Of a DNA stretch of 7,088 bases, positions 1 through 6,118 are shown in pieces. Position 1 is the first letter of the stretch, and each line of letters opens with the position of its first letter. Position numbers and translations under genes: made by a program. Origin of the DNA: Methanomassiliicoccus sp. (lineage in GTDB: Archaea > Thermoplasmatota > Thermoplasmata > Methanomassiliicoccales > JACIVX01); contig DYTM01000069.1 in the NCBI GenBank assembly GCA_020725985.1, positions 1 through 7,088 on the forward strand, written 5' to 3'. The notes under the pieces are model-generated. The model made no database searches. It was given only the letters and a program-made list of their open reading frames with translations, and had not been told where the DNA came from.

Positions 1-2440
1 AGACCAGGGTGCAGAAGGCCACCGTCCTCGACCGGTCCACGTCCCCGGTCTCGGAGTACTCGAGGTGGAAGGTGAACAATGTCCCCAGTGCCATGATCAG
101 CCCGATCGCGACGATCTGATACGCCATCCGTCTCGTGACCGGCGGTTCCTTCGGATCTCTCGGGGGTCTCTCCATCACGTCTGGAGAGGTGGGCTCGACC
201 CCAAGCGAGAGGGCCGGCAAGCCATCCGTAACGAGATTCATCCAGAGTATCTGTATCGGAAGGAGGAATGGAAGGAGCTTCGGGTCCGCGAAGGCGAGGG
301 CCGCGAGGAACATCGCGGCCACCTCGCCGGCATTGCAGGAGAGGAGATAGCTCACGAACTTCCTGATGTTGTCGTATATTCCTCGGCCCTCCTCAATGGC
401 GTGCACGATGGAAGCGAAGTTGTCGTCCGTCAGGACCATCTCCGACGCCTCCTTCGAGACGTCGGTTCCGGTGATGCCCATGGCCACTCCGATGTCCGCC
501 CTCTTTAATGCTGGAGCGTCGTTGACCCCGTCCCCGGTCATCGCGACGATCTCCCCGTTCTTCTTCAATGCGTCGACGATCTTCACCTTGTGCTCGGGAG
601 CGACCCTCGCGAAGACGGAGATTTCCCGGACCTCCCTGGAGAGGTCGTCGACGCTCATGGTTTCGAGCTCCCTTCCCGCGAACGTCGGGGCATCATCCCC
701 CATCACAATGCCCATCTCCTTCGCGATCGCGTTCGCGGTCAGCTCGTGATCGCCTGTGATCATTATGACGCGGATACTGGCGTTCCTCGCCTTGGCGATC
801 GCCTCGATCGCCTCCTTCCGGGGTGCGTCGATCATCCCGACGAGGCCGAGGAAGACGAAACCCTTCTCCATCTCCTCCGGAGGCTCCTGGGGCATTTCCC
901 TCATGGCGAGCGCAAGCACACGAAGCGCCCTTCGGGCCATCTCCGAATCCTTTTCGAGAATCATTCTCCGATTGCTCTCCGACATGCCCACCACCTTCCC
1001 GTCGGAGTACATTCTGTCGCAAAGAGCAACCGTCGTCTCAGCCGCCCCCTTGAGGAAGGCGTACCTCCTTCCTCCGTGCTCGTGAACCGTCGTCATCCTC
1101 TTCTTGTTCGAATCGAACGGGATTTCGGAGACCCTCGGGTAATCCTGTTTGAGCCTCTCCACATCCATTCCTGCCTTCCGGGCGGTGACGACAAGGGTCC
1201 CTTCGGTCGTGTCTCCCTTCACCTTCCACTTCTGTCCTTCCTGCTGCAGCGACGAGTCGTTGCAGAGCGCCCCAGCGGTGAGCAACCATCGGATCTGCTC
1301 GTTCTCCAACGGCTCGATCCGCATCTCTCCCACCCTGAACTCCCCGACCGGCTCGAATCCCTCCCCAGTCACGCTTACAGTTCCGGTCGCGAAGATCTCT
1401 CGAATGTTCATCTCGCCTTTCGTGAGTGTACCGGTCTTGTCGGTGCATATCACGGTGGCGCTGCCGAGGCTCTCCACGGCAGGGAGCTTCCTCACGAGGG
1501 CATTCCGCCTCGCCATCCGCTGCAGTCCGAGCGCCAGGCTGATCGTGACCACCGCAGGCAGGCCTTCCGGAATCGCGGCAACCGCGAGGCTCACCGAAGT
1601 GAGAAACATCTCCCCGATGCCGACATTCCGGAGCATGCCGACGAGGAAGATGAATACCGAGACCCCAAGGATCGCGATCCCGAGCTGCTTCCCGAGGATG
1701 CCGAGCTTCTTCTGGAGAGGCGTCTCCTCGGGCTCGGTCTGGATCATATGAGCGATCTTTCCAAGTTCGGTATCCATACCAGTGGCGGTGACGACCGCCC
1801 TGCCCCGGCCGTACTCGACGACGCATCCCGAGAAGACCATGTCGGTCCTCTCGCCGATGAACGCCTCCTCGTCGGGAACGGGGTCAACGGTCTTCGCCAC
1901 CGGGACCGACTCTCCGGTCAACGAGGCCTCATTGGCCTTGAGGTTGACCGACTCGACCACCCTCGCGTCGGCCGATATCTTGTCCCCCGTCTGAACTATG
2001 ATGATATCGCCCGGAACGAGTTCGGTCGAGGGGATCTCCTTTTCCACTCCGCCTCTGACGACCGTCGTTCCGGGGGAGGCGAGCTCTTTCAAGGCCTGGA
2101 GGGTCTTCTCGGCCTTGTACTCCTGAACGAATCCCATGATGGAGTTGATTATGACGATGACCATGATGACGGCGGCGTCGAACCACTCCTCCATGGTGCC
2201 TTGCAGCGTGGCGATCGCCCCGGAGATGACGGCGGCGATGATGAGGATGATGACCATCAGATTCTTGAACTGACTGAGGAAGATCTTGAGCGGGGAAATC
2301 CTGTCCTTCCCGGTGAGTTCGTTCGGCCCGTACTCCTCGAGCCGCCTCACGACCTCCTCCTCAGAGAGACCCCGATCCTGCGAAGTCTCCAGGCGATCGA
2401 GGACCTGATTCTTTGTGAGGGAATGCCACGGCTCCGCCAT
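1..2440 (-). CDS. Ca2+-transporting P-type ATPase (SERCA/PMR1-like, P2A), C-terminus cut by window edge
   Basis: This is a membrane pump that uses ATP to move Ca2+ (possibly Mn2+) out of the cytoplasm. The frame is open from the ATG at 2440 to the left edge, giving 813 residues; the family is usually about 870-910, so M8-M10 are missing. Visible parts in order are: a cation-ATPase N-terminal domain (1-55), M1/M2 (about 58-106), the actuator domain with TGES at 175-178, and M3/M4 with PEGLP (Glu292). Then come the phosphorylation motif DKTGTLT (Asp334), nucleotide-binding KGAAE (Lys464), hinge TGDGVND (635-641), M5 with Asn703 and Glu706, M6 with Asn735, Thr738 and Asp739, and M7 from about 772. 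The Glu292/Asn703/Glu706/Asn735/Thr738/Asp739 set matches SERCA's Ca2+ ligands in both sites, which argues against heavy-metal and H+ types. The nearest upstream ATG (2448) is out of frame. No strong Shine-Dalgarno is seen. It is divergent from the antiporter. Confidence 0.96.
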   Translation of the reverse strand, partial: MAEPWHSLTKNQVLDRLETSQDRGLSEEEVVRRLEEYGPNELTGKDRISPLKIFLSQFKNLMVIILIIAAVISGAIATLQGTMEEWFDAAVIMVIVIINSIMGFVQEYKAEKTLQALKELASPGTTVVRGGVEKEIPSTELVPGDIIIVQTGDKISADARVVESVNLKANEASLTGESVPVAKTVDPVPDEEAFIGERTDMVFSGCVVEYGRGRAVVTATGMDTELGKIAHMIQTEPEETPLQKKLGILGKQLGIAILGVSVFIFLVGMLRNVGIGEMFLTSVSLAVAAIPEGLPAVVTISLALGLQRMARRNALVRKLPAVESLGSATVICTDKTGTLTKGEMNIREIFATGTVSVTGEGFEPVGEFRVGEMRIEPLENEQIRWLLTAGALCNDSSLQQEGQKWKVKGDTTEGTLVVTARKAGMDVERLKQDYPRVSEIPFDSNKKRMTTVHEHGGRRYAFLKGAAETTVALCDRMYSDGKVVGMSESNRRMILEKDSEMARRALRVLALAMREMPQEPPEEMEKGFVFLGLVGMIDAPRKEAIEAIAKARNASIRVIMITGDHELTANAIAKEMGIVMGDDAPTFAGRELETMSVDDLSREVREISVFARVAPEHKVKIVDALKKNGEIVAMTGDGVNDAPALKRADIGVAMGITGTDVSKEASEMVLTDDNFASIVHAIEEGRGIYDNIRKFVSYLLSCNAGEVAAMFLAALAFADPKLLPFLLPIQILWMNLVTDGLPALSLGVEPTSPDVMERPPRDPKEPPVTRRMAYQIVAIGLIMALGTLFTFHLEYSETGDVDRSRTVAFCTLV

Positions 2441-2463
2441 CAACTCATGAAATCTGTTGCGTT

Positions 2464-2471
2464 GATAAAAA
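2464..2471 (-). promoter_or_regulatory. TATA-like box of the Ca2+-ATPase gene
   Basis: Minus-strand TTTTTATC is centred about 27 nt upstream of the ATPase ATG at 2440. An archaeal TATA box sits about 26 nt before the transcription start, so transcription would begin at or within a base or two of the ATG and the mRNA would be leaderless. This fits the weak Shine-Dalgarno. The match to the consensus TTTAWATA is only moderate and no good BRE is visible upstream. Confidence 0.5.
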
Positions 2472-2475
2472 GGCA

Positions 2476-2487
2476 GCGGTAGACCGC
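2476..2487. repeat. Perfect short palindrome beside the ATPase TATA box
   Basis: GCGGT-AG-ACCGC is a perfect inverted repeat with 5-bp arms and a 2-bp centre. It lies 5 bp beyond the upstream edge of the ATPase TATA-like box. Its position, next to where TBP/TFB would bind, suits an operator or activator site. Arms this short can arise by chance in GC-rich DNA, so the regulatory role is inference. Confidence 0.3.
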
Positions 2488-2580
2488 CGTGGAGTTCCCG
2501 CGTCCCTCCGAGCTGTCTAACAGGCGGGCTCGTTCTCCTATGTCGAGGGAAGAGCTAGTTCTGGCCATCTTGGATTCTCA

Positions 2581-2594
2581 GAAACCTATAAATA
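2581..2594 (+). promoter_or_regulatory. BRE/TATA promoter for the antiporter transcript
   Basis: GAAACC followed by TATAAATA is a close match to the archaeal purine-rich BRE plus TATA box, and is the best plus-strand promoter in the region. Transcription would start around 2615-2618. No nearer TATA box is visible before the antiporter start at 2815, so the mRNA would carry a leader of about 200 nt, which is long for archaea. Confidence 0.65.
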
Positions 2595-2658
2595 TGTTCC
2601 AGTAAAGTATAGTCGGCGAGGGATGCACTAGGTTTGTCGACGAGTTAGATGGGATAGG

Positions 2659-2805
2659 ATGGGGTATCTGCTTGGCCTGAGCCGCGTATCGTCCCCGGTC
2701 TCTCCGATCGGGAAATGCCTGGACAGTCCTCGGAAGGCGGGCCGGAGATCCTCCCTCTTCCCCTCCATGCGGTGGAGCGTGGGCAAACTCGCTGCAATTG
2801 TCTGA
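2659..2805 (+). other. Possible 48-codon upstream ORF in the antiporter leader
   Basis: An ATG at 2659 opens a 48-codon frame, starting M-G-Y-L-L-G-L-S-R, that closes with TGA at 2803-2805. That TGA overlaps the GAGAGGA ribosome binding site of the antiporter and ends 9 nt before its ATG, the arrangement expected for translational coupling or leader-peptide control. Against it: the ribosome binding site is weak, the composition (Ser, Arg, Pro) is typical of a chance frame, and I recognise no family. Two earlier ATGs in the leader open onto stops almost at once. Confidence 0.2.
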
Positions 2806-2814
2806 GAGGAAGGG

Positions 2815-3828
2815 ATGGCAACAATCGAGAGCGTCATGTTCGAGGTCGGGGCGATAATGCTCATCGCATTCATAGGTGCAGCCCTTGCCTCGAGGGCGAA
2901 GCAGAGCGTCATCATTGGCTACATTCTCGCCGGCATTATCATCGGCCCGAACATCCACCTGGTCATCGGGCCCTATGTCTATGACGGGATAATAGGCGAC
3001 ACGACCTTCATCGAGTATCTTTCCTACCTCGGCCTCATCCTTCTGATGTTCTTCGTCGGCCTGGAGTTCTCAGTCAGCAAATTGAAGAAAGCCAAAGCTC
3101 CCGCGGCGATACTCGCGATGGTGAACCTGGGAGTCAACATGTTTACTGGGATTCTCCTCGGCCTTGCTCTCGGCTGGCCGATCGTGGACACGATATTCCT
3201 CGCAGGTGTGATAGCGATGAGTAGCACCGCCGTCACCGCGAAATCACTGATCGAGCTGAAGCGCTTCGCGAATCCCGAGACGGAGTTCCTCATGGGAATA
3301 GCAATAACCGAGAGCTTCCTATCGATGGTTCTCCTGACGATCATCGGAGGGCTCATGGTGAAGGACGGCAGCTCTCCTGTGGACCTGACCGCGTTGGCAA
3401 TCGGGATCATCGCTTTCTACGCCTTCTTCGTCGTCCTCGCCCTTTGGATCATCCCGAGGACTGTATCCCATCTGCAGAAGATCAAGAGAGATGTTCGTGC
3501 TCTTCGCCCTCGGGATAGTCTTCCTCTCGGCCGCCCTCGCCGAAGTATCTGGCGTACCGGCGATCATCGGGGCCTTCTTCATCGGCATGGTCTTCGCCGA
3601 GACGAGGATTTCAGAAAGGCTAGAGGAGAAGATAGTGCCATTCAGGGACGCCTTCGTCGCGATTTTCTTCGTGTCCTTCGGAATGCTGATCGATCCCGCG
3701 ATGTTCGGAAGCGTCCTCTGGATAGTTGCCATCGCCGTTCCTCTGGTAGTTCTGAACGATCTGATCATCACCGCCGTCCTCTCATACATGCTAGGCTTCT
3801 CGTCCAGGGCCTCGACGTCGATGGGTAG
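2815..3828 (+). CDS. Kef/CPA2-type cation:proton antiporter, N-terminal half (frameshifted)
   Basis: These are the first seven or so membrane helices of a monovalent cation:H+ antiporter (CPA2, Na_H_Exchanger fold), an integral membrane protein exchanging Na+ or K+ for protons. Hydrophobic segments lie near residues 10-27, 31-45, 66-85, 95-117, 124-143, 157-180 and 187-211. Family hallmarks are GYILAGIIIGP, a GLILLMFFVGLEF helix and SSTAVTAKSL. Only about residues 1-223 are genuine: after about 3485 the frame becomes Arg-rich nonsense out to a TGA at 3826-3828, while the true protein continues in the +1 frame. The ATG at 2815 is preferred because GAGAGGA (2804-2810) lies just upstream; the in-frame ATG at 2836 is an alternative. 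At the ion-binding position of the sixth helix, where relatives carry Asp, this protein has Thr165-Glu166-Ser167. Confidence 0.85.
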   Translation: MATIESVMFEVGAIMLIAFIGAALASRAKQSVIIGYILAGIIIGPNIHLVIGPYVYDGIIGDTTFIEYLSYLGLILLMFFVGLEFSVSKLKKAKAPAAILAMVNLGVNMFTGILLGLALGWPIVDTIFLAGVIAMSSTAVTAKSLIELKRFANPETEFLMGIAITESFLSMVLLTIIGGLMVKDGSSPVDLTALAIGIIAFYAFFVVLALWIIPRTVSHLQKIKRDVRALRPRDSLPLGRPRRSIWRTGDHRGLLHRHGLRRDEDFRKARGEDSAIQGRLRRDFLRVLRNADRSRDVRKRPLDSCHRRSSGSSERSDHHRRPLIHARLLVQGLDVDG

Positions 3829-4588
3829 CGCCCTCTGTGGCCGAGGGGCAGAGTCGGTCATGTACGCGAGTGTCGGGAGCAGGGCAGTTGGGGCGACGAA
3901 GGGAGCCGAGCTCTATCCTTTCGCCGGTGCGTTCTGCTTCATCATGAGTGCCATCACACCCCTGCTCATGAGGAAGAGCGTGGCAATCGCGGACCGCCTT
4001 GGCAGACTTGTTCCCGGATCCGTCAGGTTCAGTGGGGCCATCGTGTCCAGGACCCTCGGGAAGGTGGTCATGCCCTCGACCTTCCGACTCTACAAGAAGA
4101 CGGGGAAGATGGGGATGGCCTTGATAGCCTACTTCATCATGCTCGCACTTGTCATCGCGTCCTTCGACCTCTACCATGTAGTCGCATTCGGGGCGGGAAT
4201 CGTCTTCACCTTGGCCCTTCACTTCCTGTTCGTATCGGAGCTCCTGCCTGTCGTACGAAACACGAGCTATGCCAACATCGGGTTTGCCCCCACCTATCAC
4301 AGCCAGATAGCTCATTTCGTATCATCGATCATCGTCCTCAGTCTCGCTGCGATCATGGTCGTCGCTTTCCTCTTTGTCTATCTCTGGCCAGTCGTCCTCG
4401 TCGTTCTGATAGCCTATCTGGTGGCTATGCTGGTCCTGATGAGGCGCAACTACGTCAGGACCTTCGACTTCGTTCACCAGGGAGAGGGCCGTCTGTTGAC
4501 GGACGAAGCAGTAGCCAAGCATCATCGCTTCGAGCCTGGCGGGGTTTCGAGCAAAGTCGCTCGGAAGAATCGCTGGAGATGGCTGTAG
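3491..4588 (+). CDS. Kef/CPA2-type cation:proton antiporter, C-terminal half plus extra membrane domain
   Basis: This continues the antiporter in the +1 frame. It carries the later transporter helices (FVLFALGIVFLSAALAEV, then VPAIIGAFFIGMVFAET, then FVAIFFVSFGMLIDP) and an RGAES motif (Arg118, Glu121, counted from the ATG at 3491) at the place of the conserved basic residue of the family's late helix. The frame reads S-R-E just before this ATG, as relatives do mid-protein, and there is no proper ribosome binding site. The ATG is therefore probably an internal methionine and not a start. After the transporter core (to about residue 180) come roughly four more hydrophobic segments (about 215-235, 238-263, 275-300, 302-320) and a basic tail of about 45 residues. 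CPA2 proteins normally end in a cytosolic TrkA-N/RCK domain, and no Rossmann GxGxxG motif is visible here. The rejoined protein would be about 590 residues. Confidence 0.85.
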   Translation: MFVLFALGIVFLSAALAEVSGVPAIIGAFFIGMVFAETRISERLEEKIVPFRDAFVAIFFVSFGMLIDPAMFGSVLWIVAIAVPLVVLNDLIITAVLSYMLGFSSRASTSMGSALCGRGAESVMYASVGSRAVGATKGAELYPFAGAFCFIMSAITPLLMRKSVAIADRLGRLVPGSVRFSGAIVSRTLGKVVMPSTFRLYKKTGKMGMALIAYFIMLALVIASFDLYHVVAFGAGIVFTLALHFLFVSELLPVVRNTSYANIGFAPTYHSQIAHFVSSIIVLSLAAIMVVAFLFVYLWPVVLVVLIAYLVAMLVLMRRNYVRTFDFVHQGEGRLLTDEAVAKHHRFEPGGVSSKVARKNRWRWL

Positions 4589-4748
4589 GCTCGGCGACAG
4601 AGGAGATAGGGGGTTTCCTCCGACCGGGGTTTCGTGGAGACGGGGCAACGGGTCATGCAAACCTGTTCCGAAGCGGTGTTAGTTCAACCCCCCTGATGAC
4701 TTGATTCGGTGAGCCCTGAGTCGATGTGATTCGGCCTCCTGATCAATG

Positions 4749-4793
4749 GAAATCGAAGAGCCGCCATTCCCGATCGACGGAAGTGTCGATTTC
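4749..4793. repeat. Nested inverted repeats before the nitroreductase gene
   Basis: GAAATCGA at 4749-4756 is matched perfectly by TCGATTTC at 4786-4793. A second perfect pair, ATCGAC (4773-4778) and GTCGAT (4785-4790) around a 6-nt loop, competes for the same right arm. This could be an operator or an RNA switch near the nitroreductase promoter, or the end of the antiporter transcript. Its function is unknown. Confidence 0.4.
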
Positions 4794-4856
4794 TGCATAA
4801 GTCATATGAAGTCGCCTGCCGCTAGCGAAGGGCGGGTCTTGAGAACTTTCGTCCTC

Positions 4857-4864
4857 GGAGGTGA
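4857..4864 (+). promoter_or_regulatory. Strong Shine-Dalgarno that decides the nitroreductase start
   Basis: GGAGGTGA is a full complement to the archaeal 16S 3' end. A GTG at 4865 touches it directly and is too close to use. The in-frame TTG at 4871 lies at a 6-nt spacing, which is ideal, so TTG is the likely start. Confidence 0.7.
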
Positions 4865-4870
4865 GTGGGA

Positions 4871-5647
4871 TTGGGCGTTGTGGAAGAGCATCGCAAGTTC
4901 CTGAAGCATGAGATACCAGATGAGCTGAAGGGAGTGAGGTCGGATCAGCAGCGAGGCGTCCCTCCTCCGCCTCTGCAGAAGCCGTGCCCAGATGGATCCA
5001 GATCGATCGACCTAGTCCCGCCCGAGGAGTTCGCTGCATGGAATCTCTCTTTGGTCGAGGCGATCAAGAACCGGCGGAGCCGTAGGCAGTTCTCTCGGGA
5101 GCAGTTGTCGCTCGAGGAGCTCTCATTCCTTCTCTGGGCGACCCAGGGGGTAAGGGGCGTTGCGAAGGAAGGCGTCTACACACTGCGAACGGTCCCTTCC
5201 GCAGGGGCACGCCATCCCTTCGAGACCTATGTCATCGCGAACCGCGTGGATGGTCTTCCGTCGGGACTCTACAGGTACATGCCGTTGGATCACAGGCTGT
5301 GTCGCCTGCGGGAACTTGACGCGGAATTCCGCGCGCGGCTGGTCGATGCGGCGATGGCGCAGGGCTTTGTCGGCGAGGCTGCCGTCGTGTTTGTGTGGAC
5401 GGTCATTCCATACCGCTCCGAATGGCGGTACTCCGCTCGAGCGCACAAGGTCATCGCATTGGACGCCGGTCATGTCTGTCAGAACCTCTACCTCGCATCC
5501 GAGGCCATCGGGGCCGGGGCTTGCGCCGTGGCGGCGTACGATCAGAAGCTGATGGACGACCTTCTCGGCGTTGATGGCGCTGTTGAATTCACGATCTATC
5601 TGGCATCCGTCGGGAGAGTTGACCGGCGAAAAGGCCGTACCGACTGA
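4871..5647 (+). CDS. SagB-type FMN nitroreductase/oxidoreductase
   Basis: This is a 258-residue cytosolic flavoprotein of the nitroreductase superfamily, SagB/ThcOx-like branch. Flavin-phosphate contacts are suggested by NRRSRRQF at 67-74. PSAGARHPFE at 109-118 is the hallmark of the SagB type. Near the C-terminus, HKVIALDAGHVCQNLYLAS (192-210) followed by a Gly/Ala-rich stretch and a terminal YLASVGR (243-249) completes the fold. The N-terminal part holds SDQQRGVPPPPLQKP, also common in this branch. SagB proteins in peptide-toxin clusters dehydrogenate azolines, but no YcaO cyclodehydratase or precursor peptide is visible here. A stand-alone role with unknown substrate is therefore more likely, as for many archaeal members. 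The TTG start at 4871 is chosen from the Shine-Dalgarno; GTG at 4865 or 4880 are alternatives. The gene converges with tRNA-Gly 22 nt downstream. Confidence 0.92.
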   Translation: MGVVEEHRKFLKHEIPDELKGVRSDQQRGVPPPPLQKPCPDGSRSIDLVPPEEFAAWNLSLVEAIKNRRSRRQFSREQLSLEELSFLLWATQGVRGVAKEGVYTLRTVPSAGARHPFETYVIANRVDGLPSGLYRYMPLDHRLCRLRELDAEFRARLVDAAMAQGFVGEAAVVFVWTVIPYRSEWRYSARAHKVIALDAGHVCQNLYLASEAIGAGACAVAAYDQKLMDDLLGVDGAVEFTIYLASVGRVDRRKGRTD

Positions 5648-5669
5648 TTGTCTGCATGAGAAGAGAAGG

Positions 5670-5741
5670 TGCGGCTGCCGGGATTCGAACCCGGGCTCGA
5701 AGCTTGGGAAGCTCCAGTCCTAACCACTAGACTACAGCCGC
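5670..5741 (-). tRNA. tRNA-Gly (anticodon CCC)
   Basis: Read on the minus strand this is a complete 72-nt cloverleaf. The acceptor stem is GCGGCTG/CAGCCGC with discriminator A, and the D arm is GTC-TAGTGGTTAG-GAC. The anticodon stem GGAGC/GCTTC (one G-T pair) closes the loop TTCCCAA, with CCC at positions 34-36. The T arm is CCGGG-TTCGAAT-CCCGG. There is no intron and CCA is not encoded, so it must be added after transcription. It decodes GGG glycine codons. Confidence 0.97.
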
Positions 5742-5764
5742 CTGCCCAACTGAATCCCCTATCG

Positions 5765-5774
5765 CAATCTTAAA
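5765..5774 (-). promoter_or_regulatory. TATA box of tRNA-Gly
   Basis: Minus-strand AGATTTAAGA lies about 24-33 nt upstream of the tRNA 5' end, the normal position for an archaeal promoter starting a few bases before the mature tRNA. It sits in the 85-bp gap downstream of the UPF0147 gene. Confidence 0.6.
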
Positions 5775-5826
5775 TCTTGTTTCTGCTGGCGGGGGAGCCC
5801 CGTAGGTTGTTTGTCGAGTTCGGGTC

Positions 5827-6081
5827 TTACTTGACCGTCTCCAGCTGGCTGATGATGTTCCAGATGAGGGTTCTCCCGTGGAGCGGGATGTTCGGGTCGT
5901 TCGCGAGCTCGTCCAATATGAAAATGGCGCTTGCAGCCCTCACGTCGAGCGCTTCATTCTGCTGCAGTAGGCGCTCTTTCGCCGCGGTCGCCCCCCTTCT
6001 TATGTTCCGCGGGACAGATGTGTCCTCCGCGAGCTGGTCCAACACATCGATGACCTGCTTGAGTTTCGTGTTGTGGTCCAT
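5827..6081 (-). CDS. UPF0147 family protein
   Basis: This is an 84-residue, soluble, all-helical protein of a family that I know only from archaea; its function is unknown. The length is typical for the family. The signature parts are LDQLAEDTSVPRNIRRGA (14-31), VRAASAIFILDELANDPNIP (48-67) and HGRTLIWNIISQLE (68-81). The two D-x-x-[VI]-P segments resemble each other, suggesting an internal duplication. The ATG at 6081 is preceded by GGAGGAAGGTGA (6097-6086) with 4 nt between GGTGA and the start. It begins 37 nt after the RAM-domain gene stop on the same strand, so the two are probably co-transcribed. The tRNA-Gly downstream has its own promoter. Confidence 0.93.
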   Translation of the reverse strand: MDHNTKLKQVIDVLDQLAEDTSVPRNIRRGATAAKERLLQQNEALDVRAASAIFILDELANDPNIPLHGRTLIWNIISQLETVK

Positions 6082-6118
6082 TTCGTCACCTTCCTCCGCG
6101 TATCGACGGGAGTCGGCC

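Larger units (their letters stand above)
2441..2814. other. Divergent intergenic control region between the two transporters
   Basis: This is 374 bp between divergent starts. It holds the ATPase TATA-like box and palindrome on the left, a stronger plus-strand TATA box at 2587-2594, and a roughly 200-nt antiporter leader on the right. Open frames on the minus strand here show no family resemblance and no supporting ribosome binding site. No tRNA or other RNA gene that I recognise is present. Confidence 0.6.
4589..4870. other. Intergenic region upstream of the nitroreductase
   Basis: This 282-bp gap carries inverted repeats near its right end and a weak AT-rich stretch (GCATAAGTCATATG, 4794-4807) that may contain the nitroreductase promoter. 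A short hairpin GAGGA/TCCTC (4600-4604 with 4616-4620) just after the antiporter stop has no T-run, so I do not call it a terminator. A 52-codon plus-strand frame at 4746-4904 is not supported. Confidence 0.5.

Noticed and set aside
590..2482. 630-codon open frame on the plus strand
   Set aside because: It lies wholly antisense to the Ca2+-ATPase. Its product is rich in Arg, His, Asp and Leu with no domain, as expected for the shadow of a GC-biased gene.
2615..2814. Leader as a fluoride riboswitch or other known RNA class
   Set aside because: A short GGCGAGGGATG stretch recalls the start of a fluoride riboswitch, but the other conserved parts and pseudoknot pairing are not there.
2578..2958. 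Minus-strand ORFs across the divergent control region and antiporter start
   Set aside because: They overlap the antiporter N-terminus antisense, have no ribosome binding site that I can see, and show biased composition with no domain.
3485..3828. Continuation of the first antiporter frame past the shift as a real C-terminus
   Set aside because: The sequence turns Arg-rich and hydrophilic with no membrane segments, while the +1 frame carries perfect transporter sequence over the same bases.
4600..4620. Terminator after the antiporter
   Set aside because: A 5-bp GAGGA/TCCTC hairpin is present, but it has no following T-run, and archaeal termination relies mainly on T-runs.
4746..4904. 52-codon plus-strand ORF overlapping the nitroreductase start
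   Set aside because: There is no ribosome binding site before its ATG, no recognisable family, and it overlaps the well-supported nitroreductase start in another frame.
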